A DNA stretch of 64,000 nt from Algoriphagus hitonicola (GTDB lineage: Bacteria > Bacteroidota > Bacteroidia > Cytophagales > Cyclobacteriaceae), in assembly GCF_900113375.1 (NCBI RefSeq), contig NZ_FOPC01000005.1, forward strand, positions 248,001 to 312,000, read 5' to 3'. Position numbers and translations under genes: made by a program. Shown in pieces: positions 29,077 through 37,679 of the stretch (position 1 is the stretch's first letter; each line of letters starts with the position of its first letter). The notes under the pieces were generated by a model, which was not told the origin of the DNA, did no database searches, and worked only from the letters and a program-made list of their open reading frames with translations.

Positions 29077-29676
29077 ATGTATTTTAATCTCAGATTATTT
29101 TCAATTTTAGCCCTTGGTATTTTGGGCTTTTTTAGTTTCGCATGCCAAAATCAGGAGAAAACCGAAACGATTTCTATGGAAACCGAGGAAGAGCCTACGG
29201 GGCAAGAACTCGTAGAAAGAGGGAAGTATTTAGTCGAAATCATGGGCTGCAATGACTGCCATTCTCCGAAAAGAATGGGCGAAAGGGGGCCTGAGATTAT
29301 TCCCGAACTTGCATTATCGGGTTTTCCGGCAGACGGGCAGATTTTAAAATTTGACGATCCACTGATCAAAGAAGGTTTTGGCATGATGTATCCTGACTTG
29401 ACCGGAGCTGCCGGTCCTTGGGGCCTTTCCTTTGCCGCCAATCTTACGCCGCATGAAACCGGGCTGGGAAATTGGACTTTGGAGCAGTTTACTATTGCTC
29501 TAAAGGAAGGCAAGTCAAAGGGGATTCGCACCAATCGAATGCTTTTGCCTCCGATGCCATGGCAGAATTATGTCGGAATGATGGATGCTGATATCGAGGC
29601 TGTTTTTGAATACCTCCAAAGTATTACGCCTGTGGACAATGTGGTGCCCCAACCTATCGGCCCCGGAGATATGTAA
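29077..29676 (+). CDS. Lipoprotein cytochrome c
   Basis: The 199-residue protein has a signal peptide with a lipobox-like FAC23 and one haem attachment motif, CNDCH at residues 58-62. The likely sixth ligand is a Met in RMLLPPMPW. It should be a monohaem c-type electron carrier bound to the envelope. The fold from GKYLVEIMGCNDCHSP to VFEYLQSITPV resembles cytochromes linked to alcohol or sugar dehydrogenases, but no dehydrogenase gene adjoins it. It has a 212-bp leader with no clear promoter. Confidence 0.88.
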   Translation: MYFNLRLFSILALGILGFFSFACQNQEKTETISMETEEEPTGQELVERGKYLVEIMGCNDCHSPKRMGERGPEIIPELALSGFPADGQILKFDDPLIKEGFGMMYPDLTGAAGPWGLSFAANLTPHETGLGNWTLEQFTIALKEGKSKGIRTNRMLLPPMPWQNYVGMMDADIEAVFEYLQSITPVDNVVPQPIGPGDM

Positions 29677-30090
29677 TTTGCTCAAAAACAGTGGGCTGTT
29701 GCGTGCATCTGAGGCTTGTTTTTTATCATACTTTCACTTTCTCCAAATCTTGAAGAAATCAAAGGGTGAGCAGCTTCTTGCTCCAAATTTGATTCATCGA
29801 AAAATTGATTTGAATTATCCTATTCAAAATTTAATTGTAGCAAATGAATGATATTTCAATTTTTTTAAACAAGAATTGGTGCAGAAGTGCTATTCTGTGG
29901 ATCCACTGATCCAAATAAATCAAGATTGGGGCTAGTGTCCTAGGTGTATTGACACTTCGGTAGTGAATGCTTTTTTGCATTTTCAGAATAGAGTAGATCC
30001 CATTATTTGGGTTGAATTTCCAGATATTCCGAGTATTTTTCCTATTGAAAAATGGAATGGTGAATGAATAATGATTTGATTTCTATCCGG
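29677..30090 (+). other. Gene-free stretch of 414 bp
   Basis: No open frame here resembles a protein in codon use or motifs. Small hairpins are visible (CACT/AGTG around 29953-29965 and AATGC-T6-GCATT at 29966-29981) but neither looks like a normal terminator. It may be the leader of the GH130 gene or the remains of something lost. Confidence 0.4.
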
Positions 30091-31188
30091 ATGAAATTTT
30101 CTTTCTTTCTGGTTTTTATTTCCTTTTGTGCCCAGGCACAGGAAAAAGCTTGGATGCTAGGACCTTTTGTCCGTCCAGAAAATGCACAGCCGATTATTAG
30201 CCCACAATCCAACACTACCTTTCAGGATCCGGTTTCTGGAGCAGTGGTGAATTGGGAGTCTATGGCCACTTTCAACCCTGCTGCAATAGTGAAAGATGGA
30301 AAAGTTCATGTGCTCTACCGGGCGGAGGAAAAGCTTGGTGAAAAGGAAATAGGAGGGCATACTTCTCGCTTGGGAATGGCGATATCTGAGGATGGCTTTT
30401 CTTTTTTCAGGGAAAAGGAGCCAGTATTTTTTCCTCAATCCGATGATCAGAAAAAATACGAATGGCCGGGTGGAACAGAGGATCCAAGAATTGTCCAAAC
30501 TGCAGATGGACTTTATGTTTTGACTTACACCCAGTGGAATCGGGAGGTACCGAGGTTGGCTTTGGCCACATCGAAAGACTTGAGGACTTGGGAAAAACAC
30601 GGGCCAATCTTTGAAAACTGGAAAGATGGAAAATACCATCAGGTCGAATCCAAATCCGGTGCGATCGTCACCGAACTGAAAAATGGAAAATTGGTGGCAG
30701 CCAAAATTGGCGGGAAATATTGGATGTATTATGGGGTGCCGAATATTTGGTTAGCTCATTCGGAAGATTTGATCAACTGGATCCCGGTCGAAAATCATGA
30801 AGGAAACCGAGTGCCAGTTTTGAGTCCACGTCTCGGGTATTTTGATTCTTGGTTGGTAGAGGCTGGTCCGCCGCCCTTGCTTACCGAGGAGGGAATCGTC
30901 GTTTTATATAATGCTGGAAATACTGGAGACATCGGTATGGAAGGAATGGGAAATCGAGTCTATTCTGCCGGGCAAGCACTTTTTGATGCGAATAAGCCTT
31001 GGAAGCTGTTGGATCGATCTGAGGAGCCTTTTATTAAACCCGAACTTCCTTTTGAAAAATCCGGTCAATATCCCGAAGGCACGACTTTTTTGGAGGGGTT
31101 GGTTTATTTGGATGAAAAATGGTTGTTGTATTACGGAACAGCCGACAGTATGGTAGGGGTGGTTTCGGCTCCTGCATCCAAATATTAA
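30091..31188 (+). CDS. Glycoside hydrolase family 130 protein, exported
   Basis: The ATG at 30091 gives a signal peptide (MKFSFFLVFISFCAQAQ). The 365-residue protein is a five-bladed propeller of the GH130 type: NPAAIVKDGKVHVLYRAEE, SRLGMAISEDGFSF, GGTEDPRIV and the terminal EGLVYLDEKWLLYYG are characteristic. GH130 enzymes phosphorolyse or hydrolyse beta-mannosides; the exported Bacteroidota forms are often hydrolases. The likely proton donor is the Asp of TEDPRI. No sus-like genes are nearby, so the glycan cannot be named. The stop codon overlaps the first 11-bp repeat before the next gene. Confidence 0.85.
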   Translation: MKFSFFLVFISFCAQAQEKAWMLGPFVRPENAQPIISPQSNTTFQDPVSGAVVNWESMATFNPAAIVKDGKVHVLYRAEEKLGEKEIGGHTSRLGMAISEDGFSFFREKEPVFFPQSDDQKKYEWPGGTEDPRIVQTADGLYVLTYTQWNREVPRLALATSKDLRTWEKHGPIFENWKDGKYHQVESKSGAIVTELKNGKLVAAKIGGKYWMYYGVPNIWLAHSEDLINWIPVENHEGNRVPVLSPRLGYFDSWLVEAGPPPLLTEEGIVVLYNAGNTGDIGMEGMGNRVYSAGQALFDANKPWKLLDRSEEPFIKPELPFEKSGQYPEGTTFLEGLVYLDEKWLLYYGTADSMVGVVSAPASKY

Positions 31189-31206
31189 GTAAACTTTAAG
31201 GCTGGG
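31185..31206 (+). promoter_or_regulatory. Two tandem 11-bp repeats before the regulator gene
   Basis: TTAAGTAAACT (31185-31195) and TTAAGGCTGGG (31196-31206) share TTAAG at exactly 11-bp spacing. The same motif occurs five times before the efflux pump gene at 33288. The ATG of the regulator gene is at 31244. OmpR/PhoB-type regulators bind head-to-tail repeats at 11-bp spacing, so this is a likely autoregulatory site. Confidence 0.6.
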
Positions 31207-31243
31207 AAATCAATTTTTTCCACAAAAATTCTGAAACTTGATT

Positions 31244-31912
31244 ATGCGAATTTTGGTGGTCGAAGACGAATCGGGAATTTCCAGTTTTCTCAAGCAGGGA
31301 TTGGAGGAGGAAAATTATGCAGTGGACGTTACGGATAATGGTAAATCCGGCCTTGAGCTTGCTCTTTCGGGAGAATACGATCTTTTGCTTTTGGATTGGA
31401 TGCTACCGGGAATAAGCGGAATTGAATTGACGAGACAATTCCGGATGAATTTTCCAGATACGCCGATCATTTTTCTTACTGCCAAAGACACAGTGGATGA
31501 GACGGTTTTTGGCTTGCAATCCGGAGCCAACGATTACATCAAAAAGCCCTTTCATTTTGAAGAATTGCTTGAGCGAATACGTGTGCAGCTTCGAAAGCGA
31601 GAAAAAGAAAATGAGGTACTGACTTTAGGTTCAATTCGTCTTTTGCCTCAGAGTTTTCAGGTTTTTAAGGGTTCTGAGGAGATTCAGCTGACCCAAAAGG
31701 AATTTGCTCTGCTGGAGTTTTTGATCCGAAACAAAAATAAGGTTTGTCGACGGACCCGAATAATCGAATCGGTTTGGGATATCCATTTCGAATACAATAC
31801 CGGGGTGATTGATGTTTTTATCAATTCGCTGAGAAAAAAACTGAATCTCCACAAGGATGAGGACTATATTCAAACGATCAGAGGAGTGGGTTATATGGCA
31901 AAGGAATTATGA
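31244..31912 (+). CDS. OmpR/PhoB family response regulator (metal-responsive, inferred)
   Basis: The 222-residue protein has a receiver domain (acidic pocket VVEDES, phospho-acceptor D51 in LLLLDWMLPG, lysine in YIKKPFHF) and a C-terminal winged helix (LTQKEFALLEFLIRNKNKVC, then VDV-like INSLRKKL). ATG at 31244 was chosen over an upstream TTG. It is translationally coupled to the sensor kinase (ATGA). Its neighbours, a CzcA-type pump and adaptor, suggest CusR/CzcR-like control of metal efflux. Two and five copies of an 11-bp motif precede this gene and the pump gene. Confidence 0.93.
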   Translation: MRILVVEDESGISSFLKQGLEEENYAVDVTDNGKSGLELALSGEYDLLLLDWMLPGISGIELTRQFRMNFPDTPIIFLTAKDTVDETVFGLQSGANDYIKKPFHFEELLERIRVQLRKREKENEVLTLGSIRLLPQSFQVFKGSEEIQLTQKEFALLEFLIRNKNKVCRRTRIIESVWDIHFEYNTGVIDVFINSLRKKLNLHKDEDYIQTIRGVGYMAKEL

Positions 31913-33291
31913 ATCTTTCCTACAAAGAGCGCATTGCACGCCGATTGACTGCGGTGACTTCCTTGATCATTTTGTTGGTTTTTGGGATTATTTATGCCGT
32001 GGTTTATTTGACGGTCATCAATGCGATAGATCGTGATCTCAAATTAGAAACAGATAAGCATAGAAATCAGATTTTTTTGGTGGATGGGGAAATTCGTTTT
32101 GCACATAAAGACGAATGGGAAGAGCAAGAACACACCCAGCTTCAAATCAACCCGATATTTATTGAAATTGTGGATTTGGAAGGCAAAAGCATGGATCGCT
32201 CGCCAAACTTGCAGAATAATCACCTGAGTTTTTATCCCGATCGAGCGGTAAGCGGAGAAGCCTGGACCTTAAAGACAGGTTCGCGCGAGCTCCGACAAAT
32301 GCAGATTCCTCTCATCAACCAAGGCACAAAGGAAGGCTATATGCTGGTAGCCAAATCCTTTGAAGACCCGAGAAATACACTCACCAACCTGCGAAACACT
32401 CTTTTGGTCCTTTATCCGTTGATTCTGATATCACTTTTTCTGACCATGCGATATCATGCAGATCATAGTATTCAGCCCATCAGGAGAATCATCCAAAAAG
32501 CAAATCAAATCACACAATCCAACCTAAATGAACGGATTCCACCGACCGAATTGAATGATGAAATCGGCCAGCTCACGGACTCCATCAATGGACTTTTGAG
32601 TCGATTGGAGCAAGCCCTCCTCCGCGAAAAACAATTTACTTCTGATGCTTCTCACGAGTTACGAACGCCCTTGGCGGTTTTGCGGGGGACTTTGGAAGTG
32701 CTCATTCGAAAACCGAGGACCGCAGAGGAATACGAAAGTAAAATACAGGAATCACTCAAGTCCATTGATCGAATGTCTGCGATTATTAATCAGCTTTTGG
32801 CTTTGGCACGGACAGAAAGCGGAACTAGCCAAGTCAAAGAAGAGGTGGAGTTGATTACACTTTGTGAAGATATCGCAGATGAATTGACCAAGCAGAAGGA
32901 ACGAAAAGTACGTTTCGAATGTGAGGTCAGTGCGCCGATTTTTGTACAGTGCAATGAAAAATCGCTAAGAATGATAATCCAGAATCTGCTGGAAAATGCC
33001 ATCAAATATTCTCCCAAAGAAACGGATGTGATTTTGAAAATCGACAAACAGGAGGAGGGAGCGGTAATTCAGGTAATTGACCAGGGTGAGGGCATTTCTG
33101 CAGAAAACCTGAGCAAAATATTTGATCCATTTTATCGACAGAAAAGTGCAATCGAGTCCATGATCCCCGGCTCAGGTTTGGGTTTGGCCATCGTCAAAAA
33201 ACTCGTCGAAGAAGGAGGTCTAAAAATCAATGTCGATAGTGCTTTGGGCAAAGGAAGTATCTTTTCAATAATTTTTCCGCTGAGATCTTAA
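31909..33291 (+). CDS. Sensor histidine kinase of the efflux locus
   Basis: The 460-residue kinase has two membrane helices (about residues 13-37 and 164-182) flanking a periplasmic domain of about 125 residues, then a HAMP linker, the dimerisation helix with H249 (SDASHELRTPL) and the ATPase domain (NLLENAIKYSP, DQGEGI, GSGLGLAIVKK). The layout is that of CusS/CzcS. The periplasmic part holds few histidines, so the metal-binding site is not obvious. It overlaps the regulator by four bases and its stop is overlapped by the first operator repeat. Confidence 0.92.
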   Translation: MNLSYKERIARRLTAVTSLIILLVFGIIYAVVYLTVINAIDRDLKLETDKHRNQIFLVDGEIRFAHKDEWEEQEHTQLQINPIFIEIVDLEGKSMDRSPNLQNNHLSFYPDRAVSGEAWTLKTGSRELRQMQIPLINQGTKEGYMLVAKSFEDPRNTLTNLRNTLLVLYPLILISLFLTMRYHADHSIQPIRRIIQKANQITQSNLNERIPPTELNDEIGQLTDSINGLLSRLEQALLREKQFTSDASHELRTPLAVLRGTLEVLIRKPRTAEEYESKIQESLKSIDRMSAIINQLLALARTESGTSQVKEEVELITLCEDIADELTKQKERKVRFECEVSAPIFVQCNEKSLRMIIQNLLENAIKYSPKETDVILKIDKQEEGAVIQVIDQGEGISAENLSKIFDPFYRQKSAIESMIPGSGLGLAIVKKLVEEGGLKINVDSALGKGSIFSIIFPLRS

Positions 33292-33342
33292 GGCAATCTT
33301 AAGGTAGAACTAAGGTTGGATTAAGACAGGTTTAAGACCTTT
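33288..33342 (+). promoter_or_regulatory. Five tandem 11-bp direct repeats, likely response-regulator operator
   Basis: The stretch divides without remainder into five 11-mers, each starting TTAAGG, TTAAGG, CTAAGG, TTAAGA and TTAAGA (consensus YTAAGRnnnnn), beginning at 33288, 33299, 33310, 33321 and 33332. The first overlaps the kinase stop codon; the last overlaps the presumed -7 box of the pump gene. The spacing is one helical turn, as expected for OmpR-type dimers binding head to tail. Confidence 0.75.
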
Positions 33343-33343
33343 G
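33316..33343 (+). promoter_or_regulatory. Putative promoter of pump-adaptor operon
   Basis: TTG at 33316-33318 and GACCTTTG at 33336-33343 (seven of eight matches to TAnnTTTG) have a 17-bp spacer. A start near 33350 would leave a 13-nt leader before the ATG at 33363. The box lies inside repeats 3-5 of the operator, so the bound regulator would sit next to RNA polymerase. Confidence 0.5.
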
Positions 33344-33362
33344 GGCAAAACACCCACACGTT

Positions 33363-36300
33363 ATGCTTGACCGGATTATCCATTGGAGTATTTCCAATAA
33401 ACTTATCGTAGGAATTTTCACCCTGATTTGGATAGGTTTTGGGATTTATTCCTTGATGAATATACAGATCGGTGCCGTTCCCGATATTACCAACAATCAA
33501 GTTCAGGTCATCACCACTTCGCGAAATTTGGCCACTGAGGATGTGGAGAAATATTTGACTTATCCCGTCGAATTGGAAATGGCCAACCTTCCCGGAGTCA
33601 AAGAAATCAGATCCATTTCAAAATTTGGGCTCTCGGTCGTTACCATCGTTTTTGAAGATGACATGGGGACTTATCTTCCGAGACAGTTGATCGCCGAGCG
33701 AATCAAAATCGCCGAGGAACGGATTCCCGCAGGATTTGGCAAGCCATTTATGGGGCCGATATCCACTGGTCTAGGGGAAATCTACCAATACATCATTGAT
33801 GTCAAGCCGGGCTATGAGGAGCAGTATTCGATTACTGATTTGCGGACTATTCAGGACTGGTTAGTGCGTCGTCAACTATCGGGGATTCCCGGTGTGGTGG
33901 AGGTCAATACCTGGGGGGGATTTCTCAAGCAATATGAAGTGGCGATCAATCCCGAGCGACTTCGCGCCATGGAAATCAGCATCCAAGAAGTTTATGAAGC
34001 GCTTCAAAAAAATAATTCTGTCGCGGGTGGTTCCTATATCGAAAAGAGCAATTTAAGCTATTTTATCCGAGGAGAAGGGCTTGCCGAAAACCTTCAGGAT
34101 ATCGAAAATATCGTAGTGACAAACCGCTCCGGATCTCCTGTTTATGTTCGGGATATTGCAAAAGTAGGTTTTGGTGCGGCCAATCGATTTGGTGCCATCA
34201 CTGCCAATGGGGAAGGTGAAAAAGTACTCGGTCAGATCATGATGCTCAGAGGGGCGGATTCTAAACGGACGATCGATGAGGTCCGGGATCGAATTGCCGA
34301 AATCGAAGGCTCGCTCCCCGAAGGAGTTTTTATCAATGGATTTTTGGATCGTTCCGAGTTGATCGGTCGGACCACTTTTACCATTGCCGAAAACTTGATT
34401 TTGGGATGCTTGATTGTGGTGTTTGTGGTGGTTTTGCTTTTGGGAAATTTCCGTTCAGGCTTGGTCGTTGCATCGGTGATTCCCTTGAGTTTGCTTTTTG
34501 CCTTATCGCTCATGTATATTTTTGGTGTGGATGCTAATCTGATGAGCATGGGAGCCATTGATTTTGGGATTATTATCGATGGAGCGGTGATCATCGTAGA
34601 GTTTATCGCCTTTCGATTTACCCAATCTTCCGAAAGGCTCTCCGCGCTTACGCGATCTGAGCGCAAAGAAGAGCGAAATAAAATAGCCTTTGAAGGTGCT
34701 TCCAAAATGATGCATTCCGCAGTTTTTGGACAGATTATCATTATCATCGTCTTTATTCCTATTCTGTCGCTTTCGGGAGTGGAAGGGAAAATGTTTCGAC
34801 CGATGGCGGAGGTATTCAGCTTTGCCCTGATTGGTACGATGATTTTGGGAATAACCTACGTACCGGTAGTTTCTTCCATATTCCTCAAATCCACTGTACC
34901 CGGTCCCAAGAATATTTCGGTAAGAATCATCAATACCTTAAACCGTTTTTATGATCCTACGATTCGATGGGCTTTGAATCACAGCAAAGCTGTTTTGGGT
35001 TTTGCTGCCGGATCTTTGGTGGCCGCCGCAGTGATTTTTTCTCAGATGGGTTCTGAGTTTGTCCCGACACTGGATGAGGGTGATTTTGTCATTCAGCCTG
35101 TCTTAAAAACGGGAACTTCTCTAAGCAGTACGGTAGAGACCATCACCCAAATGGAGCAGATTTTATTGGAGTTTCCCGAGGTAAAACAAGTGGTCACCCG
35201 AATCGGTGCTGCTGAAATTCCCACAGACCCGATGTCCATGGAAGAGAGTGATGTGATCGTCACCCTCCATCCGCCTTCCGAATGGACAGTCGCCACCAAA
35301 GATGATTTGGCAGAGAAATTTAAGGGAGCTTTAGCCGTTATCCCGGGATTGGATTATGAGTTTACTCAGCCTATCGAGATGAGATTTAATGAATTGATCA
35401 CGGGGGTAAGGGCTGATTTGGCGATTAAGATTTTTGGAGAGGATCTGGACGAATTGCTCCGATTGGGAGAAGAGATCACTTCTGCTATCCAAGGAGTAGA
35501 GGGAGCGGCTGATATTATTTTGGAAAAAGTAGACGGGCTTCCTCAGATGAAAATCGAATACGATCGAGTCAAAATCGCAAAATACGGTCTGAATACGGCC
35601 GATCTTAATGCTATTCTTACGATGGGATTTGCCGGGGAAACCGCCGGAAATGTTTTTGAAGGAGAGCGACAGTTTGATTTGGTGGTAAGATTTGACAAAC
35701 CCTTCCGGGAAGACCTCCAAAGTTTAGAAAATACTTCCGTAAAACTACCCGATGGAGGATCGGTGCCTTTTTCGGAGTTGGCAAAAATCAGCTATACCCA
35801 AGGTCCGGCTAAAATTTCCCGTGATGATACCCGGCGGAGAATTGTCGTCAGTGTCAATGTCAGAAATCGCGATCTTCAGTCAGTAGTGGATGACATTCAG
35901 GAGATTATTGGTCAGAAAATCAACCTTCCGGAAGGATATCGGGTAGATTATGGCGGTCAGTTTGAAAATCTCCGTCAAGCACGAAACCGGCTTCTTTTGG
36001 CTGTACCAGTGGCTTTGATTTTGATTTTTGTTCTCTTATATTTTGCTTTTTCATCTGCTCGGGATGCCTTGATGATTTATTCTGCCATTCCGCTTTCTGC
36101 TATTGGTGGGGTCCTTTTGCTTTGGATGAGGGATATGCCTTTTAGCATCTCAGCAGGTGTTGGGTTTATCGCGCTTTTTGGAATCGCCGTACTCAATGGG
36201 ATCGTACTTATCGAACACTTCAAATCCATGGAAAATAAATTTAATTCGATTCAGGACTTGGTGATTTCCGGTGCCAAAGAACGATTGAGACCCGTACTTT

Positions 36301-37679
36301 TGACGGCGTCAGCTGCGGCCTTGGGGTTTTTGCCGATGGCAATGTCAGGCTCTGCAGGAGCGGAAGTTCAGCGTCCTTTGGCGACGGTGGTGGTAGGCGG
36401 ATTGATTTCGGCTACGCTGCTGACTTTGGTGGTTTTGCCGGTTTTGTATGTGATTTTTCACAATAAAAAAAACAGGATCAAAGGCTCGGGAAAAAAGATC
36501 GCACTGGGAATGATATTCCTGGTTTTTGCTTTTCCAGGATGGGCACAAAGCTCAGATCCCATTTCACTTTCGGAGGCTCTAGTGATCGCCAAATCAAGAA
36601 ACTTGCAGATTCAGTCCGTGGAAAAATCGCTCAAAGCGGCCGAGGAGCTCAGAAAATCGGGTTTTGATTTGGAAAAAACTCAGGTGTTTTATGGTTATGA
36701 CAAAAATGACTTGGCAGAAAATGGTATTTTCAACCGTGTGGCGGGTATTAGGCAGAGTTTTGCATTTCCTTCACTCTATACTGCCAACCGAGGTGTGTTT
36801 CAAGCTCAGGCTGAAAAATCTCAAGCTAATTTTCGCCTTGCTGAGCGACAACTGGAAAAGGATGTCAGTCTCGCCTATGTAGAAGCAGCCTTTTGGCGTG
36901 AGTCACTTCAGAATTTGGAATTTTTGGACAGTTTGTATGGGGCTTTTGCACAGGCAGCTCATCGGAGATTTGAACTGGGGGAAAGTAATCTTTTGGAAAA
37001 ATTGACAGCAGAAAGCAAGCAGCGCGAAATCCAACTTCGGAAAAATGAATCCGAACAAGAATACCAAATTGTATTACTTCGATTAAAAGAACTGCTCAAC
37101 TGGGAAGGAGATTTGATCATTTCGTCTGAACCCATCGATTTGCCCATGCCAGAAGCGGAAGCTTTTCATCCCTTATCTCAGTGGTATCAGGCCGGAAAAG
37201 AAGAAGCTCAACTGATGACCAAGCAAGACCGGAGAAAGCTGCTTCCGGATGTTAGTTTGGAGGTTTTCAGGGGAACCAACCCCGGGCCAGATGCTCAAGT
37301 TTATCCGGGATTTCAGGCTGGAATAGGAATTCCTTTGTTTTTTGGGGCCCAGAAGGCAAGAATTTCTTCGGGGCAATTTCGTGAAGAACAGGTGGCATTC
37401 GAGGCTGATGCTTTTGAGCTGAAACTGGAACGGAAAAAACTGGAGTTAAATAAAAGGCTCGCCCAAAGTCAAAACGTGCTCGACTACTATAGTGAAGAGG
37501 GGAGGGATCTCGCAGATCAACTTCAAAATCAGGCTCACCGCTCGTTCAGGGAGGGGGAAATAGATTTTCTCCAATTCGTCCAATTGATCGAAAATGCCCG
37601 TAACATCACGCTCCAATATTTGGAGAGTAAGCTGGAAAACCAGCAGAATCTTCTCGAACTCACTTACCTTACCTTCTGA
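33363..37679 (+). CDS. CzcA/CusA-type RND metal efflux pump fused to a TolC-family outer-membrane factor
   Basis: The 1438-residue protein begins with a full heavy-metal RND pump (about residues 1-1033). The proton-relay residues in TM4 are D400, D406 and E413 (DFGIIIDGAVIIVE), matching D402, D408 and E415 of CzcA, which favours Zn/Co/Cd over Cu/Ag. After the last pump helix the chain continues through NKKNRIKGSG into a segment that looks like a signal peptide (KKIALGMIFLVFAFPGWAQS, about 1044-1063) and then a TolC-type outer-membrane factor of about 375 residues with long helical hairpins (SEALVIAKSRNLQIQSVEKS; AQAAHRRFELGESNLLEKLT). Fused versions are known in Bacteroidota. The internal signal peptide suggests the OMF part is cut off and exported. 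The gene is under the five-repeat operator. Confidence 0.93.
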   Translation: MLDRIIHWSISNKLIVGIFTLIWIGFGIYSLMNIQIGAVPDITNNQVQVITTSRNLATEDVEKYLTYPVELEMANLPGVKEIRSISKFGLSVVTIVFEDDMGTYLPRQLIAERIKIAEERIPAGFGKPFMGPISTGLGEIYQYIIDVKPGYEEQYSITDLRTIQDWLVRRQLSGIPGVVEVNTWGGFLKQYEVAINPERLRAMEISIQEVYEALQKNNSVAGGSYIEKSNLSYFIRGEGLAENLQDIENIVVTNRSGSPVYVRDIAKVGFGAANRFGAITANGEGEKVLGQIMMLRGADSKRTIDEVRDRIAEIEGSLPEGVFINGFLDRSELIGRTTFTIAENLILGCLIVVFVVVLLLGNFRSGLVVASVIPLSLLFALSLMYIFGVDANLMSMGAIDFGIIIDGAVIIVEFIAFRFTQSSERLSALTRSERKEERNKIAFEGASKMMHSAVFGQIIIIIVFIPILSLSGVEGKMFRPMAEVFSFALIGTMILGITYVPVVSSIFLKSTVPGPKNISVRIINTLNRFYDPTIRWALNHSKAVLGFAAGSLVAAAVIFSQMGSEFVPTLDEGDFVIQPVLKTGTSLSSTVETITQMEQILLEFPEVKQVVTRIGAAEIPTDPMSMEESDVIVTLHPPSEWTVATKDDLAEKFKGALAVIPGLDYEFTQPIEMRFNELITGVRADLAIKIFGEDLDELLRLGEEITSAIQGVEGAADIILEKVDGLPQMKIEYDRVKIAKYGLNTADLNAILTMGFAGETAGNVFEGERQFDLVVRFDKPFREDLQSLENTSVKLPDGGSVPFSELAKISYTQGPAKISRDDTRRRIVVSVNVRNRDLQSVVDDIQEIIGQKINLPEGYRVDYGGQFENLRQARNRLLLAVPVALILIFVLLYFAFSSARDALMIYSAIPLSAIGGVLLLWMRDMPFSISAGVGFIALFGIAVLNGIVLIEHFKSMENKFNSIQDLVISGAKERLRPVLLTASAAALGFLPMAMSGSAGAEVQRPLATVVVGGLISATLLTLVVLPVLYVIFHNKKNRIKGSGKKIALGMIFLVFAFPGWAQSSDPISLSEALVIAKSRNLQIQSVEKSLKAAEELRKSGFDLEKTQVFYGYDKNDLAENGIFNRVAGIRQSFAFPSLYTANRGVFQAQAEKSQANFRLAERQLEKDVSLAYVEAAFWRESLQNLEFLDSLYGAFAQAAHRRFELGESNLLEKLTAESKQREIQLRKNESEQEYQIVLLRLKELLNWEGDLIISSEPIDLPMPEAEAFHPLSQWYQAGKEEAQLMTKQDRRKLLPDVSLEVFRGTNPGPDAQVYPGFQAGIGIPLFFGAQKARISSGQFREEQVAFEADAFELKLERKKLELNKRLAQSQNVLDYYSEEGRDLADQLQNQAHRSFREGEIDFLQFVQLIENARNITLQYLESKLENQQNLLELTYLTF

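Noticed and set aside
29966..29981. AATGC-T6-GCATT hairpin in the gene-free stretch
   Set aside because: Five-base stem with a T-only loop; not a terminator and probably chance in AT-rich DNA.
34232..34747. 171-codon open frame on the minus strand inside the RND pump gene
   Set aside because: Antisense shadow of conserved pump helices; composition is not protein-like.
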